Shown here piece by piece: positions 12,901 to 27,900 of a stretch of DNA of 64,000 nt. The stretch is taken from contig CM037830.1 in assembly GCA_021234535.1 (NCBI GenBank), forward strand, positions 35,092,937 to 35,156,936, read 5' to 3'. The notes under the pieces were generated by a model. That model saw only the letters and a program-made list of their open reading frames with translations, was not told where the DNA came from and searched no databases. A program made the translations under genes and the position numbers. The DNA is from Stichopus chloronotus. Taxonomy: Eukaryota; Echinodermata; Holothuroidea; Aspidochirotida; Stichopodidae. Positions within the stretch are counted from its first letter, which is position 1, and the number at the start of each line of letters is the position of its first letter.

Positions 12901-15900
12901 ACAATAATGTTCCATGAAACTTTCAACAGTCGATGAAAGTAAAGAAACCTGCATCAAAAAGATCCAAATCCTTCAAAGGGTGTTTCCATGTTCCTTAACC
13001 CACCCACCATTGTTTCCCTTCTGATGTTTGCTCCGTCTTTCACCTTGAAAGATATAACAAATATGTTAGTCTTTAACTTGCATCAAAAAGGAAGCATTCC
13101 TGAAAAAAATATTTAAAAAAAAAAAGAAGCAAAACGATAACGTGAAGGAGGAGGTGAAGATGTGTTTGAATTCCGATCTGGAAATGAACTTTTTATCACC
13201 GATTAGCACTTATATCGAGATCACATTCTTTGGTAGGTTTAACTATGTCAACTAGACACGTAAACGAAAGCACAAAGATGTTGCATTACCTTTATGGCCT
13301 CAGTAGAAGGGACAACTTCTGAGGATTGCTGTCCAGGTTGTTGCTGTTGCACAGGAACACCGGCAGTGGTAGTCACAGCCGTCGTTGAAACAGTGGCCAC
13401 AACAGATGCCGGAGGCGGCATCGAAGATGTGGCCGAGGGTGCCTGTGCCATGGCACTGACGACTTGGCTGCTCGGCTGCGGCTGAGTTGCGATAACACCA
13501 ACATTCTGTGCGACTGGGAACTGAGAGCCACCTTGCTGGACAAACTATGGGGTAAAACAGTACAAAATAGATTTATATATATTTAGTGACTACATTGTGA
13601 TGGAGATGAAAGGACTACTGACAAATCAAGAAGTTCTAACAAACAGGTTAAATAAGCTCAATATGATAATGATTATGGACTGCAGGTGCCCTGGAAAAGG
13701 TAGGGAGACATCCAAGACAGAATGATGAAAAAAAAAAATGGGTTTACACACTACATGGATGACATTGGTTCTCAGAGTTCTGAAATTTGTTTAAAATATC
13801 CATCCCAACATACATTTGTTCACATACAGCCGACATGCCAGCAAGAAATAAATGCATTTCACTATTGTAGATTCATTATTTTTTAAACATCTTGGCTGGC
13901 TGCCAATTACTTTTAGTTTTACAGTCAAACTGTAAAGTCATTTGAAACAAATGATCTAAACCTGGATGTTTTTTTTTTTAATGTTCCCACATAACAAGGG
14001 TGCAGCTACAGTGCCTGCTAATGAACCACAAGGAAAAAGGTAATGTTATATGGTTAAAACACAACCCACGACCAGCTCACGTAAATATAGGAACATATAG
14101 CATACACAGGTAAGATGCATAATATTTCAAAAAGATGCTGTTGGAGGAGGTAATTATCCTAACAGAAGTGTTATCTTCTGCTCACGTTAGATGGTCATGC
14201 ATAAGTGATCAATGCAATCTTCAGTATCACAACTACCATCCATAACTCTGAAAGCAGAAATATTCTGCATCAATGCTGTGCTCAGATTGCATGTCTAGAA
14301 ATTTCTCCATTGGCTCGATTTATATTCGGATATTGGAGGGATGGGCTGCCCAGTGCTAGTGCACGACAGTGAAGAGGCCTTGGCTTGGCGAATGTCATCA
14401 ATGTTAAATTATGAGGAAACATTCTATTCCGCAAGAGAATACTATCGTTACATTTGTTTTTGTAGACAACAGCAATTAAACAATTTATCTAGGATAGTGG
14501 TCATGATGTATAATTTAATATATCCATCAATGATAAGGTTTGTGCGACTAAATATCAACATTTGAAATCAGCAGAGATGGATTTCGGGAAAAGAGTTTAT
14601 ATTCGCCACTAACATTGACTTTGTCATACTAAACAGTGAAGCATACCAAGCCACTATATACCACAGTAGCAGCTGTTTGCCTTTTTATGAATTACACATC
14701 ACTGGATCAATATCGAGAGACAATTTTTCTGCTCTTCGTCATGTTTCTGCTCAATGATTTTGCCATCGCCAGTTAGCTTTAAAATGCAAAAAATACAGAT
14801 GAGTCACATCGTTTTTAAAAATTCAATGCCGTGGCTCTTTTTCTCTCTCTCATTCAAACACCCTGTGGGATGACTGCGCAGAGTGTTTCCATTGTAACAA
14901 CAGACTCCCATTCCCGACGAAAAGGAGGACGACGACGGCGACACGGGCATTCGGTAGAGGGTTAGTAAACAAACGAATACAAACCCACACTATTAAAACA
15001 TACATAACGTGACAATGTTAGTGCAACACTGCTTGCACAACAGGTTAATCAATTAAGGAAAAAAAATAGCATTGTTAGTAAACTCAGGAAGGAAATGGAA
15101 AAGTCTAAATCATGCAATGTCCGGTCAATGCTCTAAAGCAGTGCACTTTCAGTTTTGATTATCAATCTCTTCAGATTTGTTCCAAAGCAACAGGATCTAA
15201 CTCATGTAGACACTCAAAACTGACCAAACCGAGACGCAAATTACCTCAGATACCTTCGCACCCCAGTTTGTTTCTGGAGATGGGCCCGAAAAATACATGT
15301 CAATGACAACATTTGGCGTTTTTTTTGTTTTGCTGTTGTGGACCTCTTAGTTCAGGGATGATTGTACAATTTCTACATCATTAGTTAAATACAGACACAA
15401 TCTTTCTCCTTCCAAGGGAAGCAAATTTATTTCATTTGTTTTCAATCTGTCATTTTTCTATTCCAAGAAACGCGATTTCCCTAAATTTCTGCAACATGTT
15501 TGAGCATCTGCACAAAAATCTATCCTTGGTATTTTGGGGGCAAAGAAGGCTGTCGGTGCCTCTTTCCGGGATTATTTTTTGCCATGCCTAAGGTTTCTTT
15601 CAAGCCCTGTGAAATGTCAATGTCCAAATTTGACAGGAAACTTTTCTGCATCCGAATTACAAGCCTGCTCTACCACTGCAAGACTCTGTCCGGAAGATTT
15701 GCAAATTTTGCATGTCTTTCATAATCACTGAATGTGAAACACAATCACTCAAGCAGTAATGTTAAAAAATCACAGCAGCGATAAAATATTTAAGATTTCA
15801 TTCTGTCGGATAATACACATGGCTTTACGTAAAGACTTGGAATTTATGATTTGTAAGTCTCATGAATTTATAAAAGATGGCATGTGAGCTTAGACAAAAG

Positions 15901-18900
15901 AAATGTCTCGAGAAATACAAAAGTACGCACAAAGGAGAAAAAGAGAAAAAAGACCTGAAAATCGTCAAGTACAAGTATTTCCTACCAAATGTCAGAAACA
16001 GAGGTTGACATGACTAACACACTGACACACTGAGAAGGACGCCTTAACTAGGATTATCCCATCTGTTTTTTTTTTCTTTTTTCCATGGAAATTTCTACAG
16101 GACTGTACTTGTGATGTGAATGTCTGACTGTCATGATCATGTTATGTGACATTAGACTGTAATAAGCCTAATGAAATATAATTTAAATGAGGAAATGAAA
16201 GGAATTCATGAATAAAGTTGTGAACCAGAGTATCTTCTAAGCAACTTGAAAGAATCACAAAAAAGGGTTAACGGGATTCACATTGTGAACACTGAGTTAA
16301 GTCTTGAACATTTGTGTCCTACAGTGAATATCGTCTAGGTAAATTTACATGAGAAAATTTAACAGCAGGTTTATACATGTTTAATATTTCACTTTACACA
16401 TCCTTCTGATGGACCATATGCATATGGGCATGGTATCACTATGTCACAGGTTACGAATGCCTGCAGTAGCATTCGAGAAGGTCGTTGTCGTGTGCGAACA
16501 TTTCATCGTTTGGGTTCACAAGTCATCGTCGGCAGAGTAGAACAACTCCAACCGTATGGATGGTTGGAGGACCGGATTAGTTAACGATACATTCATTCTG
16601 AGGATACAGAGTCAGATCAGAGACATCTAAATAAACATTCCAGACAATGACCTGATACGCGTACTACCAAAGTGAACATACAGATGTGTTAGCAAAGGGT
16701 TATGGTATATTATCAACTACTTCCCATTAAATTACATTATCCCAAACTGCGCATGTTTGAAAAAGTGCCGTCTTGGAGTCTTCCTCCACAAGACCAAGAA
16801 AACTTGACGGACTATCTAACTGACAGAATACCTAACTGATGGACAGAATGCTGATAGACATCAAACACAATCAAATGGTTCCGACTACACTCTCCGAGGG
16901 TGGAGGGATTTGCAGTGAAATTTGCAAAAACGAACAAGCTGATCCATCTGGCAAATAGACTTACTCCTTGATTGAAACAATGTTGCCGATTCCCCGGAGG
17001 GAGGGGGGGCAATTCCTCATGGGTGCAAGTTACGTACGGATTGACACATTCAATGTTAAATCATCTCCTCTTTTGTTCTCTGTGACATCGGTGACCGACA
17101 AAACGACGCACCAGGAGAAATCTAACTAAACCTCTCTTTAACTGACTTCAGAGAGACAACAATGTAAACCAACGTTCCCTAATGTCTATGTGACGAATGC
17201 GAACTCATGTTCTGAATCACAGAATGAACACAAAAGAGAAAGCGACAACTGCAATTTGCTTAGGTGAATGCAATCCATGCGGATCGCTGCTTGGCATTTC
17301 AAGAACGACAACAAGAAGCGGCCGTTGAACGACTTTGATAGGAGACTGGATGACTGTCGTCATTCGGGTCACGCAGGGCTTGGACAACAAAGGCATGACA
17401 TTTTTAAATTTCTCTTCAGTGTGAAATTAAAGACAAGTGAAATGAGTGACAGGGAAACTCAAAAACTCAGAAAAAATTATCTTCATGGAGGTACGTGGTA
17501 AATCATTAATTGGGAGACAATTTAAAGCAGTACAGAATACCATGACAGTACAGTGACCAAGTGATGGTGTGGTTGGTGTGTTTTGTTCATTTTATCTTGC
17601 CTAATCAAGATATTCTCTTAGTAACATCTTAAATGACTTTGAACACGTTTTACACGAACTAACTCAATTATAAGGTGTTTGCATTTGTTTTTTCAATGGA
17701 GTGATATCACTGATATCTTCTTCCATAAAATCCCCACAACTCACTGGTGTGGGTATTCACCATTGACTATATTTAACCCTTGCTTTATACTCATGCATTA
17801 AGTTTCACCTAGCTCAAAGTGCAATCAAAATCAATTCTGACACCACGCCCTCTTTGCCTTTCGCTCTGGCTGTAACAACATGTCATAATATAAGTGCTTG
17901 GAATTCTACCAAAAAAAAAACACTCCTTCAAGACACAATAAGATCTTAGTCTAGATCGCTTCTCCGACCAGCCATCTCATAAATAACATTCAGCTCAAAA
18001 GAAAAACAACTATAGATTCAATTCCTCCATTCACCAACCAACCTATGTCACACGTTCTGTTTACATCCATGGTCAAAAGGAGTCACCAATGTGTGTGTGT
18101 GTGTGTAAACATTGCCAATGAGACCCTAGCATAGCTAATTTACACAGGCGCGCTATACCAACAGGCCTGGCAGTCTGAACACATTCAAGCTGCAAAGTAC
18201 TTCCTGATGTCAAACACAACAAAGGCATGTCTAAAGGACTCTATCATCTCAATGAAGTCTGAATTTACAAGTAGGCTCCAATATATTCTAGCTTAATGAT
18301 TATCATCCCATCTGAGTTAAACTGAAAGGGTCTGGCACAGAGAAGAAGAGCTAAAAATCACAAATGAAATCTCCTGCAATTCTGACTCATGTCCAATAAG
18401 TATATATAGCTCAACTGCAGTTTCCAATGATTACATACACAGACCAGAATAGCTTTGTGCATCATTCCGTTACCACACACCGGTCAAACCAATGCATACA
18501 TTTACTACAGTACTCCTATAGTAAAGTACTTTTGATAAGTTCAACAGTGAAGGAGCTGTACAGAAGGTGGCTTTCTGTAGGATATGAAGTATGGCTTCTG
18601 GTGCTGCAAAACTGTATTCAGACATATGAACTGGCGAGAAGTTTACAGTCACAAGCAGCAGTAAGGGCACTGGCATTGTTCAATTTCATTTTGGTTGCAC
18701 ATTTTGTTTTATACTTCTAATGAGGTATGATGGGGCTCAAATGAGAGGATTGTGACTGCGGCACTGTACACGATGGACGATAGATGATCACCTTCGAGAA
18801 AGAACAGTTCATCACTACCTGGTAAGCATCGCACAGAGCGAAACGTCTGCCATCAAACTAACATTCATCTGACATCACCACAAATGAATATTCACAGGAA

Positions 18901-21900
18901 TTCAACACAAGTAAAAAAAGAAACAATCAAACGAAACTAGTTTCGGTATGAGAGTCGCTATAACTGTCTACAAATCTCGACTGTTCTTCTTTTTTCTATT
19001 GCAGTCCTCAAAACTGCTGAGAAGCTGTTCCCCAATGTGGCAATATGCATGTTGAATGCCGTGAAACAAGGACAGTGTCTATCGTTAATCTTTTCCTTCT
19101 TCCTCTTTTGTCTATTTATATTTTCTGTTTAACGGAGTACCAGCCAACCACTGTCATGGAATAGAACCCTGTACAACCACGCAATGCATCGTACCCACCT
19201 CCTCGAGGAAACGACAGACTTGAAGAAGCCCTCTGCAGGTTTTCCACTTCATATTTTTTGGAGTGTTGCCAAGTTTTACGAGTTTTGATACCCCCAAAGG
19301 TTCTCAGAAACTCAACAAAGTTTTTGACACAACTAGTTTTAAATCAAATGGCAGACTCAGCACAAATTTAAAAAAAAGTTTGTAAGAAACTCCACTGAAA
19401 AAAAAAATTAAAAATGGCGGTACAGAAGAAATTATAAGTGAGACCCAAGTCAGGGAAATCTGAAAAGCCTTCTGCCAAATATGTTAAGAACTCCTCTGTG
19501 AATGAATTTACTTACTAATTATAAACTCCCCACATCTTTTTTTTTAAAAAAAAAGTGAGGAAACAAAAACAAGCGCCTGGTGAAAAACAATGGACGGAAA
19601 TGGTATGTGAAATTACTCGAATAAAAAAAGAACCTTCAAATGCTGAACAAAAGGACAGTCCTCCAGATGGATTAAGAGAAAGAGAGAGAGAGAGACATAC
19701 AAGGCAAGAAAACAAAAATGAAAGAAAAAAAAAAAAGAAAGCAGTGTACCAAATCAGGTGACGTATTGAGAGATTACAATTGATAGAATAAAGTTTTGAA
19801 ACAAGAAAACAAACATGCCTGCTGTGAATGATGATAGACCGCAGGACTCATGAAACCTTGGGAGTACGTCTGATGCGGGCCACTGGTAACACCATAGCTC
19901 TGTAAAAACATGATACAATAAGGGGGGTTGCTCTGGAAGGGACACACACCACCTATGTACTCCTTGAAGTCTAGAGAGAACACTGGAGAGAGGGGGGTTA
20001 GAGAGAAACCATGTACCAAGTTAATATGGTTCTCTTTCTCTACCTCCTCCCAACCTGCGACCTTCTCCTATGTGTTGCCCACAAGTACAATGGAACTGGG
20101 AGAAACTGGAAAGGGGGGAGGGAGGGGAGGGGTGAGGAGTGTTGGCAAGAAATCTGGATAAACTTTTCTTATTCAATTATATCTTACTTCCACATAGGAT
20201 GCAGATTTTAATTCCTTTGATGTACATCACTTTCTGGCAAAGGCCTTTTGGAAAGTTTTGTTGGATTGATGAGGGCAAACTCATCTAAAGAGAAGTCACT
20301 GACTTCATTTTATCTACCTGCTGCACCTCCCAAACTATGACCTCTTTCCTACCTGATATTCACAAATACACCAAGATGGGAAACTGGAAGAAGGAGGGGG
20401 GAGAGTCAACAAGTAAATGTGGGTTAACTTTTCTTCTTTTAAGAGAGAGTTGTGGGTGAGCTCATACAAAACATCAGCGGCTTAGACTTAACATACTGAC
20501 ATGCTTTTCAACCCTCAAAACAAACCGGTTCAAACTTGTCTTTTGATGACCTCTCATTTCCTTATATGTGTCTCAATTGAACATAAAGAGAAAGCGAATC
20601 AGATTTTGTACTTCCCTTTGGCAAATAACAGTCTGCTTGCTTTCTGTTACAGTTAGTAATAGTAAAGTGAAAGTATTCATACAAACTATGCTCACCTTCT
20701 AAAATGATACAGAATGCAACTCTGGGCAGAGCAGTTCCACTACTTCTTGGCACATATAGAACCCAACAACTTAAAAACAAATTGCTGTGACCATGACGGC
20801 TTTCCAACATTACACTTAATAGCCGTGTTCCAAGTATAAAATGGCATGTTTAAATTTCCAAGTTGGGATGTCCTTATTTCACTTCCTATTCCAGTTATCT
20901 AAATTTCCAATAGGTTGGTACATGTAGCCCTACCAGTGTCACTTTAGTATGCTTGCCTAGAGGAATTAATCCATGTCTACATACATATTCAATGCCAAAC
21001 GACTATGTTTTCCACTGTCTGTTGTGGACTTCAGACTATGCTTTGATCAACTTCCTAATTCCTTGCATATTAAGTTAGCTGCTGATTAGCTTGCAGACAA
21101 ACCTGTACTCAAATATACATCTGTGGTTCATATCTACAGACTTAAGCTATAACGACATGGCAAAATGTGGAAAAACATTTAACAACTTTAGAGAAAAACT
21201 ATGCCAATAGCACTTTTTAAGAGTACTTAGCAGTTCTCTACATTTGATCTCGGACATTATCTCGACAAGAAGCTTGTGACGCTCACAGGCTCGCTCGCCA
21301 TCAACTATCAAAAGTCTCAATCCAGATCTCTGAAATCTGGAGCAGACGAAATGTCAAACTCTACAAAATACGTCAGTGCTACGTTTCTGGCGGTGGTTTA
21401 AGTGTTATATGTACAGTTCATTAGGGTAGCAAATCTTCATCTTTTCTTTTGAAATTTGTTGCAAATTTGATTGGATAATGGAGAGCAGTTAAAGGTGACA
21501 TTTTAGTTTACCAAATCACAACAACTCACAGCAAAAGAAACAAAATGTGTATCAATTATCCAGACCGTTACTCTACTCCTACTAGACACGGCAAAGGAAG
21601 CGACAAAATGCCACAGCAACATTCCTGTGTGTCAAAAGGATAAAGACCAACCTGCTGACTCTGGTATGTGTTGGACTGGGACTGGAATTGTTGTTGTTGA
21701 CCAGAAGACTGAGACGAGCCCGCCTGGGTGAAGCTCTGCTGCGTTACCTGCGGAAACACCTGCTGTCCAGCTGGCGGGAAATTCTGAAATTTGAGAAGGG
21801 GTACTTATTGTGAGACACGACATTTATTTACAACATGGCCAGGCATTCGTAACATTTTGAATTGACATTTTAAGATAGGGAGGAAAAATGTTCATCTCGC

Positions 21901-24900
21901 AAAGATGGATAAAACAAAGAAACGTGCTGATTGAAATCATTTTCGTTTAATACGCTGGGACAGATGCTCACAGTAGTACTTGGAGTATACAAGTAACAAA
22001 TATTGTGCTGTTAAAAGAGACTGCATTCACCAGCCGTGTGTCTGATGCACAGGGTCACCAGGGAGCTGAAGTTTTTTTAAGTGTAACTAACTTTTGCATA
22101 GTCTCACAGTTTTAACATGGCGCCTTCCACAGACTATTCTTGTGTTGCAGCAAATTGATTTTTGAGTTTACATTACGAATAAAGTAAATGCAATGTAGAC
22201 AATGAAACAAACTAGAATACTGATATGAGCCAGGGAAGGGGAAACAAAACTAAGAGGCAAGAAGTCTAGCGGATTATAATTCAAAATTATGGATACATAA
22301 CCCACCAAGCAGAAAATACTTTCACACGCTGCACAAAAAATGATTAAAACTTGATAAAGGAAAAAGGAAGCTACGTTTTAGGGTACCCTGGAGCAACTGT
22401 CACAGGATAAACCAACAGGATTATTTAAAGCATTCTGGATCATGGAACAGTTCCACTGACGATTATATGTTTACCAGGAATAAAAAGAGAATGAGAAACT
22501 TATGCATATTAAATGTTAAACCCAAATTTTCGGTGATCAGCAACTTATTGCATTTTGATGTATTTGTCACATAATTGTAAACATGAAAGTGCCACAGTAA
22601 GGCAGTCATGATATTCATAAAGTGTGTATGTAAAGTATGCACATCAACTTCATATGTATGCAGTGGCTGAAAGCTACTCATGTACAGAGTCCCCTCCTGT
22701 GCAAACCTTCACTGAGTGAGTACTGTAATTGCTCTTACTACGTTAATGTCAGCTTGCACTTTCATAGCGGGTGGCTTTGACAGACATTGATCCAGTAAAA
22801 GAACTTCCAAACTGATATTCTACAAAGGTCCTTGTATTAATAAAATATCCATCACCAATAATGACATGGGAACTAAGTACCAAGATTTTAAAACCTCTTG
22901 AAACAAAAGATGAAAGGCATCTTCGACTGATGATGAAAGCTTCTGAGAAGAAGTAAAATATTCATGTATGTTGTATATTGTACCTTTATCACAGCTGATG
23001 TAGTAAATAACATTTACTTTTAGTTCCTATGGCTATAGCTACACTAAGCTATGAAAATCAACGCAGTGCAGTAATGTTCTGCTTTGATGTCATTTGAACA
23101 CCCAATAATAATTCATTATGTGATTAGTATTAAAGCTTGTGTCACAATGCATTGGTATGAGCATGCAGTAAGTATAGTGACTTCTGAATACTCACACCGG
23201 TACTAATGGCATAATCAAGAATACCTATTATTGGGTATTGATATAGACAGCAAGATCACTAAAACATTAGTTGGAAGGGTAATGTAAATGGTGTATGACA
23301 AACAAAAACCCAGGGGAATCCCGCATCACAATCAAGACTTGTTGACAAATTTTAAGAGTAATTTTGTGAAAAGGGCCTTGAAAATGACAGACGTTTGACT
23401 TGAACAGTTAAGCATAAAGCATTTATTTTCAAAAGATCCCATTCCAGGTGATTTTCAATCAGAACAACTGCACACTGTCAGTGCTCTACAAATGTCTGCA
23501 GAGCTGACTCAACTAAACAAGGCAGCAAAATTTAGATGTTAGATAATTTTCACTGTACTAATTTTTGATTTAAATTATCCACAATGACTTGTAAGTTAAA
23601 TCAGCACCTCCAATCTTTTGAGGGAAATCTATGAATGGAAATGAAATTGAAATCAAAATTATGGGTAATCAAGTGATACAAGAAAGGGGACATGTATGTA
23701 ATAACACACTTCTCTTTGAATACAGATACTGTACCATTTGACCATCCTAAAGGGATGAAGGGGGCATCCTTCTGAATCAACAACTCGGTGTCACTCACAG
23801 AGTTTCTTTACACCATCAACTCTTTCATCAAGTAATCACGTGAAACAAGAGAAGCCACTGTTTACCCGTCTGGCTGCCCCCAAAAGATGCACATCAAATA
23901 CCGTCGTTGTTTTCTTCTTTCATTTCTGCTGCTGTTGTGAACCGAATCACCCTCAGCACTTTGCGTCGAAACGCTCTTACTTAGCAAGTCTAATTAAATG
24001 TCACCTCATCTCAAATTTCTTTCAATAGCGTCACGAGAGCGAGTGGACAGGTTCAATATGTACATATATATGTATATATCTGTATGTACATAGGTGAAAA
24101 CAATCATGAATGTTTTCAGTTTTAGAGATCTGATCCTCCAGCAATTCCTCTTTAGAACATATCAATTGATATGGCATAGAATTCATCACAGGGTTCACAT
24201 AACCTCCTTTCAGTGGCTAAGAACCAAATTTTGGCCAACCCCTGAGAAGAAACCGAATACAGTCTGCAACTAGAGCATACCTTACCACAAAGAACTACAC
24301 ACAAATACACAGACAAACAACATTTCAAGTATACCACAGGGTACAAGGAACTTGAGAATCATCATACAATCTTCTTGCAGGGAGTATCACAGAGCGACAA
24401 AACTGATCCTAAACTTAACACACCACACTTCAAGTGATTACGGAATGATCTCAAACTGGATCATTGATGTCTGATCTGATCCATGTGTGATTAACCAATC
24501 AAATTCTCTGAGTGAAAGTTTGCGGAGTCATCACCAGACCTCGACACACTGAATCACAGACAGGGAGGTTCCAATCTAGAGAAGTTTATCGTAATTCTGC
24601 ACGTACGCGTAAGAGCGTGGCGTATCAACATGAGTCCCTAGACCATAGTGGGACTCTAAAAGTTGTAGTAGTACTTCTGTGCATTGCAAGGCAGAGTTGG
24701 TTGTCATGACAACTGGGTTTGTATCCTTTCTTGTTTGTTGATCACCTGCACAAGGTCTGATACTTGGCGTGAATAAAGTGCAGTAGCAAAATACTTGTTA
24801 GCAACTGATCAGACCCAAATCAGATAAACTGATCATAATCCACAACATAAAAGATTGATCTCCTACAGGTTATAAGAAATCCTCTGACAAAACATGACCC

Positions 24901-27900
24901 ACTTGCAATGTGCAAACAGAGCACAGCTCAGGTCAGTGTGATCAGCGGTCACCTACATACACCAAGCTCGTAAAGAATACAACTACAAAGACAACTGCAC
25001 CAAATCTGGTTTAACTGTTGGTGAATCAACAACTTGAGATTTGACTGAGGCCCAGGGAGCTTTCACACACACACACACATACTGTACACACACACACACA
25101 CACACAAGTTGATATCTAGTCGTTGATTCACTGAGCAACAAGTTTCATTGCTACAACTGAGGTAAATATGACACTTCTTTGAGGATGTATAAAGTCCCAA
25201 GCTCTCAATAGTCAAGCTTTATAAAGATTGAGCACCATCAACACCAAACATGAGAGTTCAGATCCACTGAAAAATCTTAACTTGTTTGCAAAATAAATCA
25301 TATCTTCAACTTCACTGTGGACAGGAATGATGCAAGCTTGTAGAACTTGCTCCTGTTTATGTCACAGGAACAATAAGCAATATTTGGTATCTTTTTCTGA
25401 CAAAGATAGTCTGTATGTTAGTTTACATGGTTATCAAGAAGACGATCTATGTTCTCAGTTTCACATGTGTTCAGTTACTTTTTAGGTGGACTTTTCTCAA
25501 AATTATCCTTCCCCCCTTTTAACAATACATGTTCTGGTGCAAGCATTCAGGGCACGCTATCAGGGATGATTGATCACATAAAGTTTTGTACAATGTGCGG
25601 ACATTTGGAGCGATCCAACTGAAGAGACCTAAAATTTATGAAACGTCCCCATGCGCATATTCAAGGTGATCGATCCCATGAATAAATCCCTTATGATGTG
25701 TTCACATGCAGGTATTCAGAGTGATCGATCGATGCCATCTTACGATTCTGATGACTTCTCTGCTAGTGACCTAAGAGCACAAATGATGATGACTATTTCT
25801 TTGAAAAAATCTGGCATCTTGTCTGATGGAAATGGAACTACCATGTGTGGATGAATTTTTTACTGGATGCAAAGACAGCATACGTACTGAAGTTAAAACT
25901 CTCCACTGCAAAAAAATTCAAACCTGTTATAATTCTCTCAGATTAACATAATGATTATGCCATTAACAGCTTCCTTAGTTATGAAATATTGCTTTGAAGG
26001 TTGGGGTTGAGTACGAGCCTGAAAATTTGTCAGCCACAGTAGGTGGTTATGTGTAACATGGGATTGACAAATACTTTTTCCCTTTTTTACACTTTTTGTG
26101 TTCACCGTTATATCAACACACCTAATTTCCAATACTTTATCACAACTGACTGATTTCTAGCACCAGGCTTGCACTTCTAGCTGCTACGTACTCCAACTGA
26201 CGTAGTTAATTTTCCAAATTTTGTGAGATATCCCCTGGAAGTAGAAAGGTTAATTGTACAAAAAAGTTTTGTCAGGTCTTTTTAAAAGACATGAGAAGTG
26301 CTGGTGGTATTTAAACTTCTACTGGGTTGGAAATTTAAGAAGTAGTTCCAAGGTGACCATATGCTCCAAGTTTATTCTTCTTTGATGCAAGATGATATTG
26401 TAAGATGATGAAATATAATTACTACCCTCAGATTAAAAATTGCGCAGGGACACAAAATTTCACCAAAGTTGAAGAAGTTTGTCGCTAACCAGTTACAAGA
26501 AATTTTAGGGAGATAATAGATCTATTTTAGTGCTAAGGGAATGAATCTAGATGCAAGCAAAACACAAGTTTTGTGTCTGAAATTAACAAACTCCACGCTC
26601 AGAGCGAGGGAAAAATGAAGAGTTTTCCACCTGTTACAATCCACTTCTTTCTGTCATTGAATGCATCAGAGGCGAGCGGCAGACGCGAGCGTTGCATCCG
26701 ACACCCTCAGCGGCTCTGTTTCTCACTCCAAAGGAATTATTTGCACCAGACGAAATGCCAAGAGCAAGCCAGGCAGAAAATAATATGAAGTAGAGGATCA
26801 ATTTTCCTCCCAGATGCAATTCCTCCTAGACGAGGCATTTCCAAGTGACCTCATGTTCTTTCACAGCAGAGCTGACGGTAGGCTCCTTGGATAATTTTTT
26901 TTTTCCCCCTCAACTTTCTCTCCCTCTTTAACTCATTAATTTGGAATTGATCAATGACGAAAACAAGACCGATGTGTACGCAGACCAACACAGCGAGCGA
27001 AATGACGTCAAGAGATTAAGCACTTCTGTAGTGAACGAAAGTCCACAATCCCCCCCAGTATCACATGTTATTTATCCATTTAACCTATAATAAGCATACA
27101 ACAATATTGCCACCGTGAAAAGTTAAGACATCACGTCTACCAAGAGTGGACTCAAAGCATGTTTCCTCTGAACTCTGTCCTATCACATAGCTTTGAGATG
27201 TGGTAGTCTTCTAGAATATCTGCAGCAACGGGTACTAGGGAAATGACAGAGGTTAAAAAAGACTTAACTCGGGGCAATCACGCAACCTAGCAGGCTTTCA
27301 AATGGACCCAGGCAAAAAATGCAGGATGACAATTCTCAATAAATATGAGAAAGTAAGGATTTATGTGGATCATTAGTAGGGAAAGAAGTGGGTCTTATTC
27401 AGTCATACAGAAGTATGACTGAATAAGACCCATTCATATGACTGAATAAGACCATATGCATCAATTAACGCCATCAGAGCGGATGTGTCAAGGCACTTTT
27501 CAATTTTTCCTTCTTGCCATCTTGATCATCAATGGTCATTCTTCGTAAGTTTCACCATCTCTATTAAACCTTTTTTTTTTTTTAAAATATTGTAAATTCA
27601 AGCATAGTACAGTCCCACCTGATCAAACTTTCACCATGTTTATGGCAACTCTGATTCATCTTCTAACTGAACTACATATGAAATTGGGAAAATGTTAGGA
27701 AATACACTTATTTGAAAGGGTCAAAACCCTCTGAAAAACTTACTGAACCTACAGGACACTTGAAACTAGTAACAGACTCATTTCTAATACTGGCCTGCAC
27801 TAACCAACCTCCTAAAGACAAGAACTCTATTTGATTTACCTTGGTATCAAGTCACCTTGCCAATAATGTTCTAAAATCATCATCTTGGAAGAAACTTTGC

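Larger units (their letters stand above)
7331..13289 (-). other. WNK intron of about 6 kb with repeats
   Basis: Contains a poly-C/CT tract (8567-8592), the 292-bp tandem duplication with adjoining GACA/GATA repeat (9160-9875) and a dispersed repeat copy (about 11180-11250). No coding exon beyond those listed was recognised. Confidence 0.7.
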
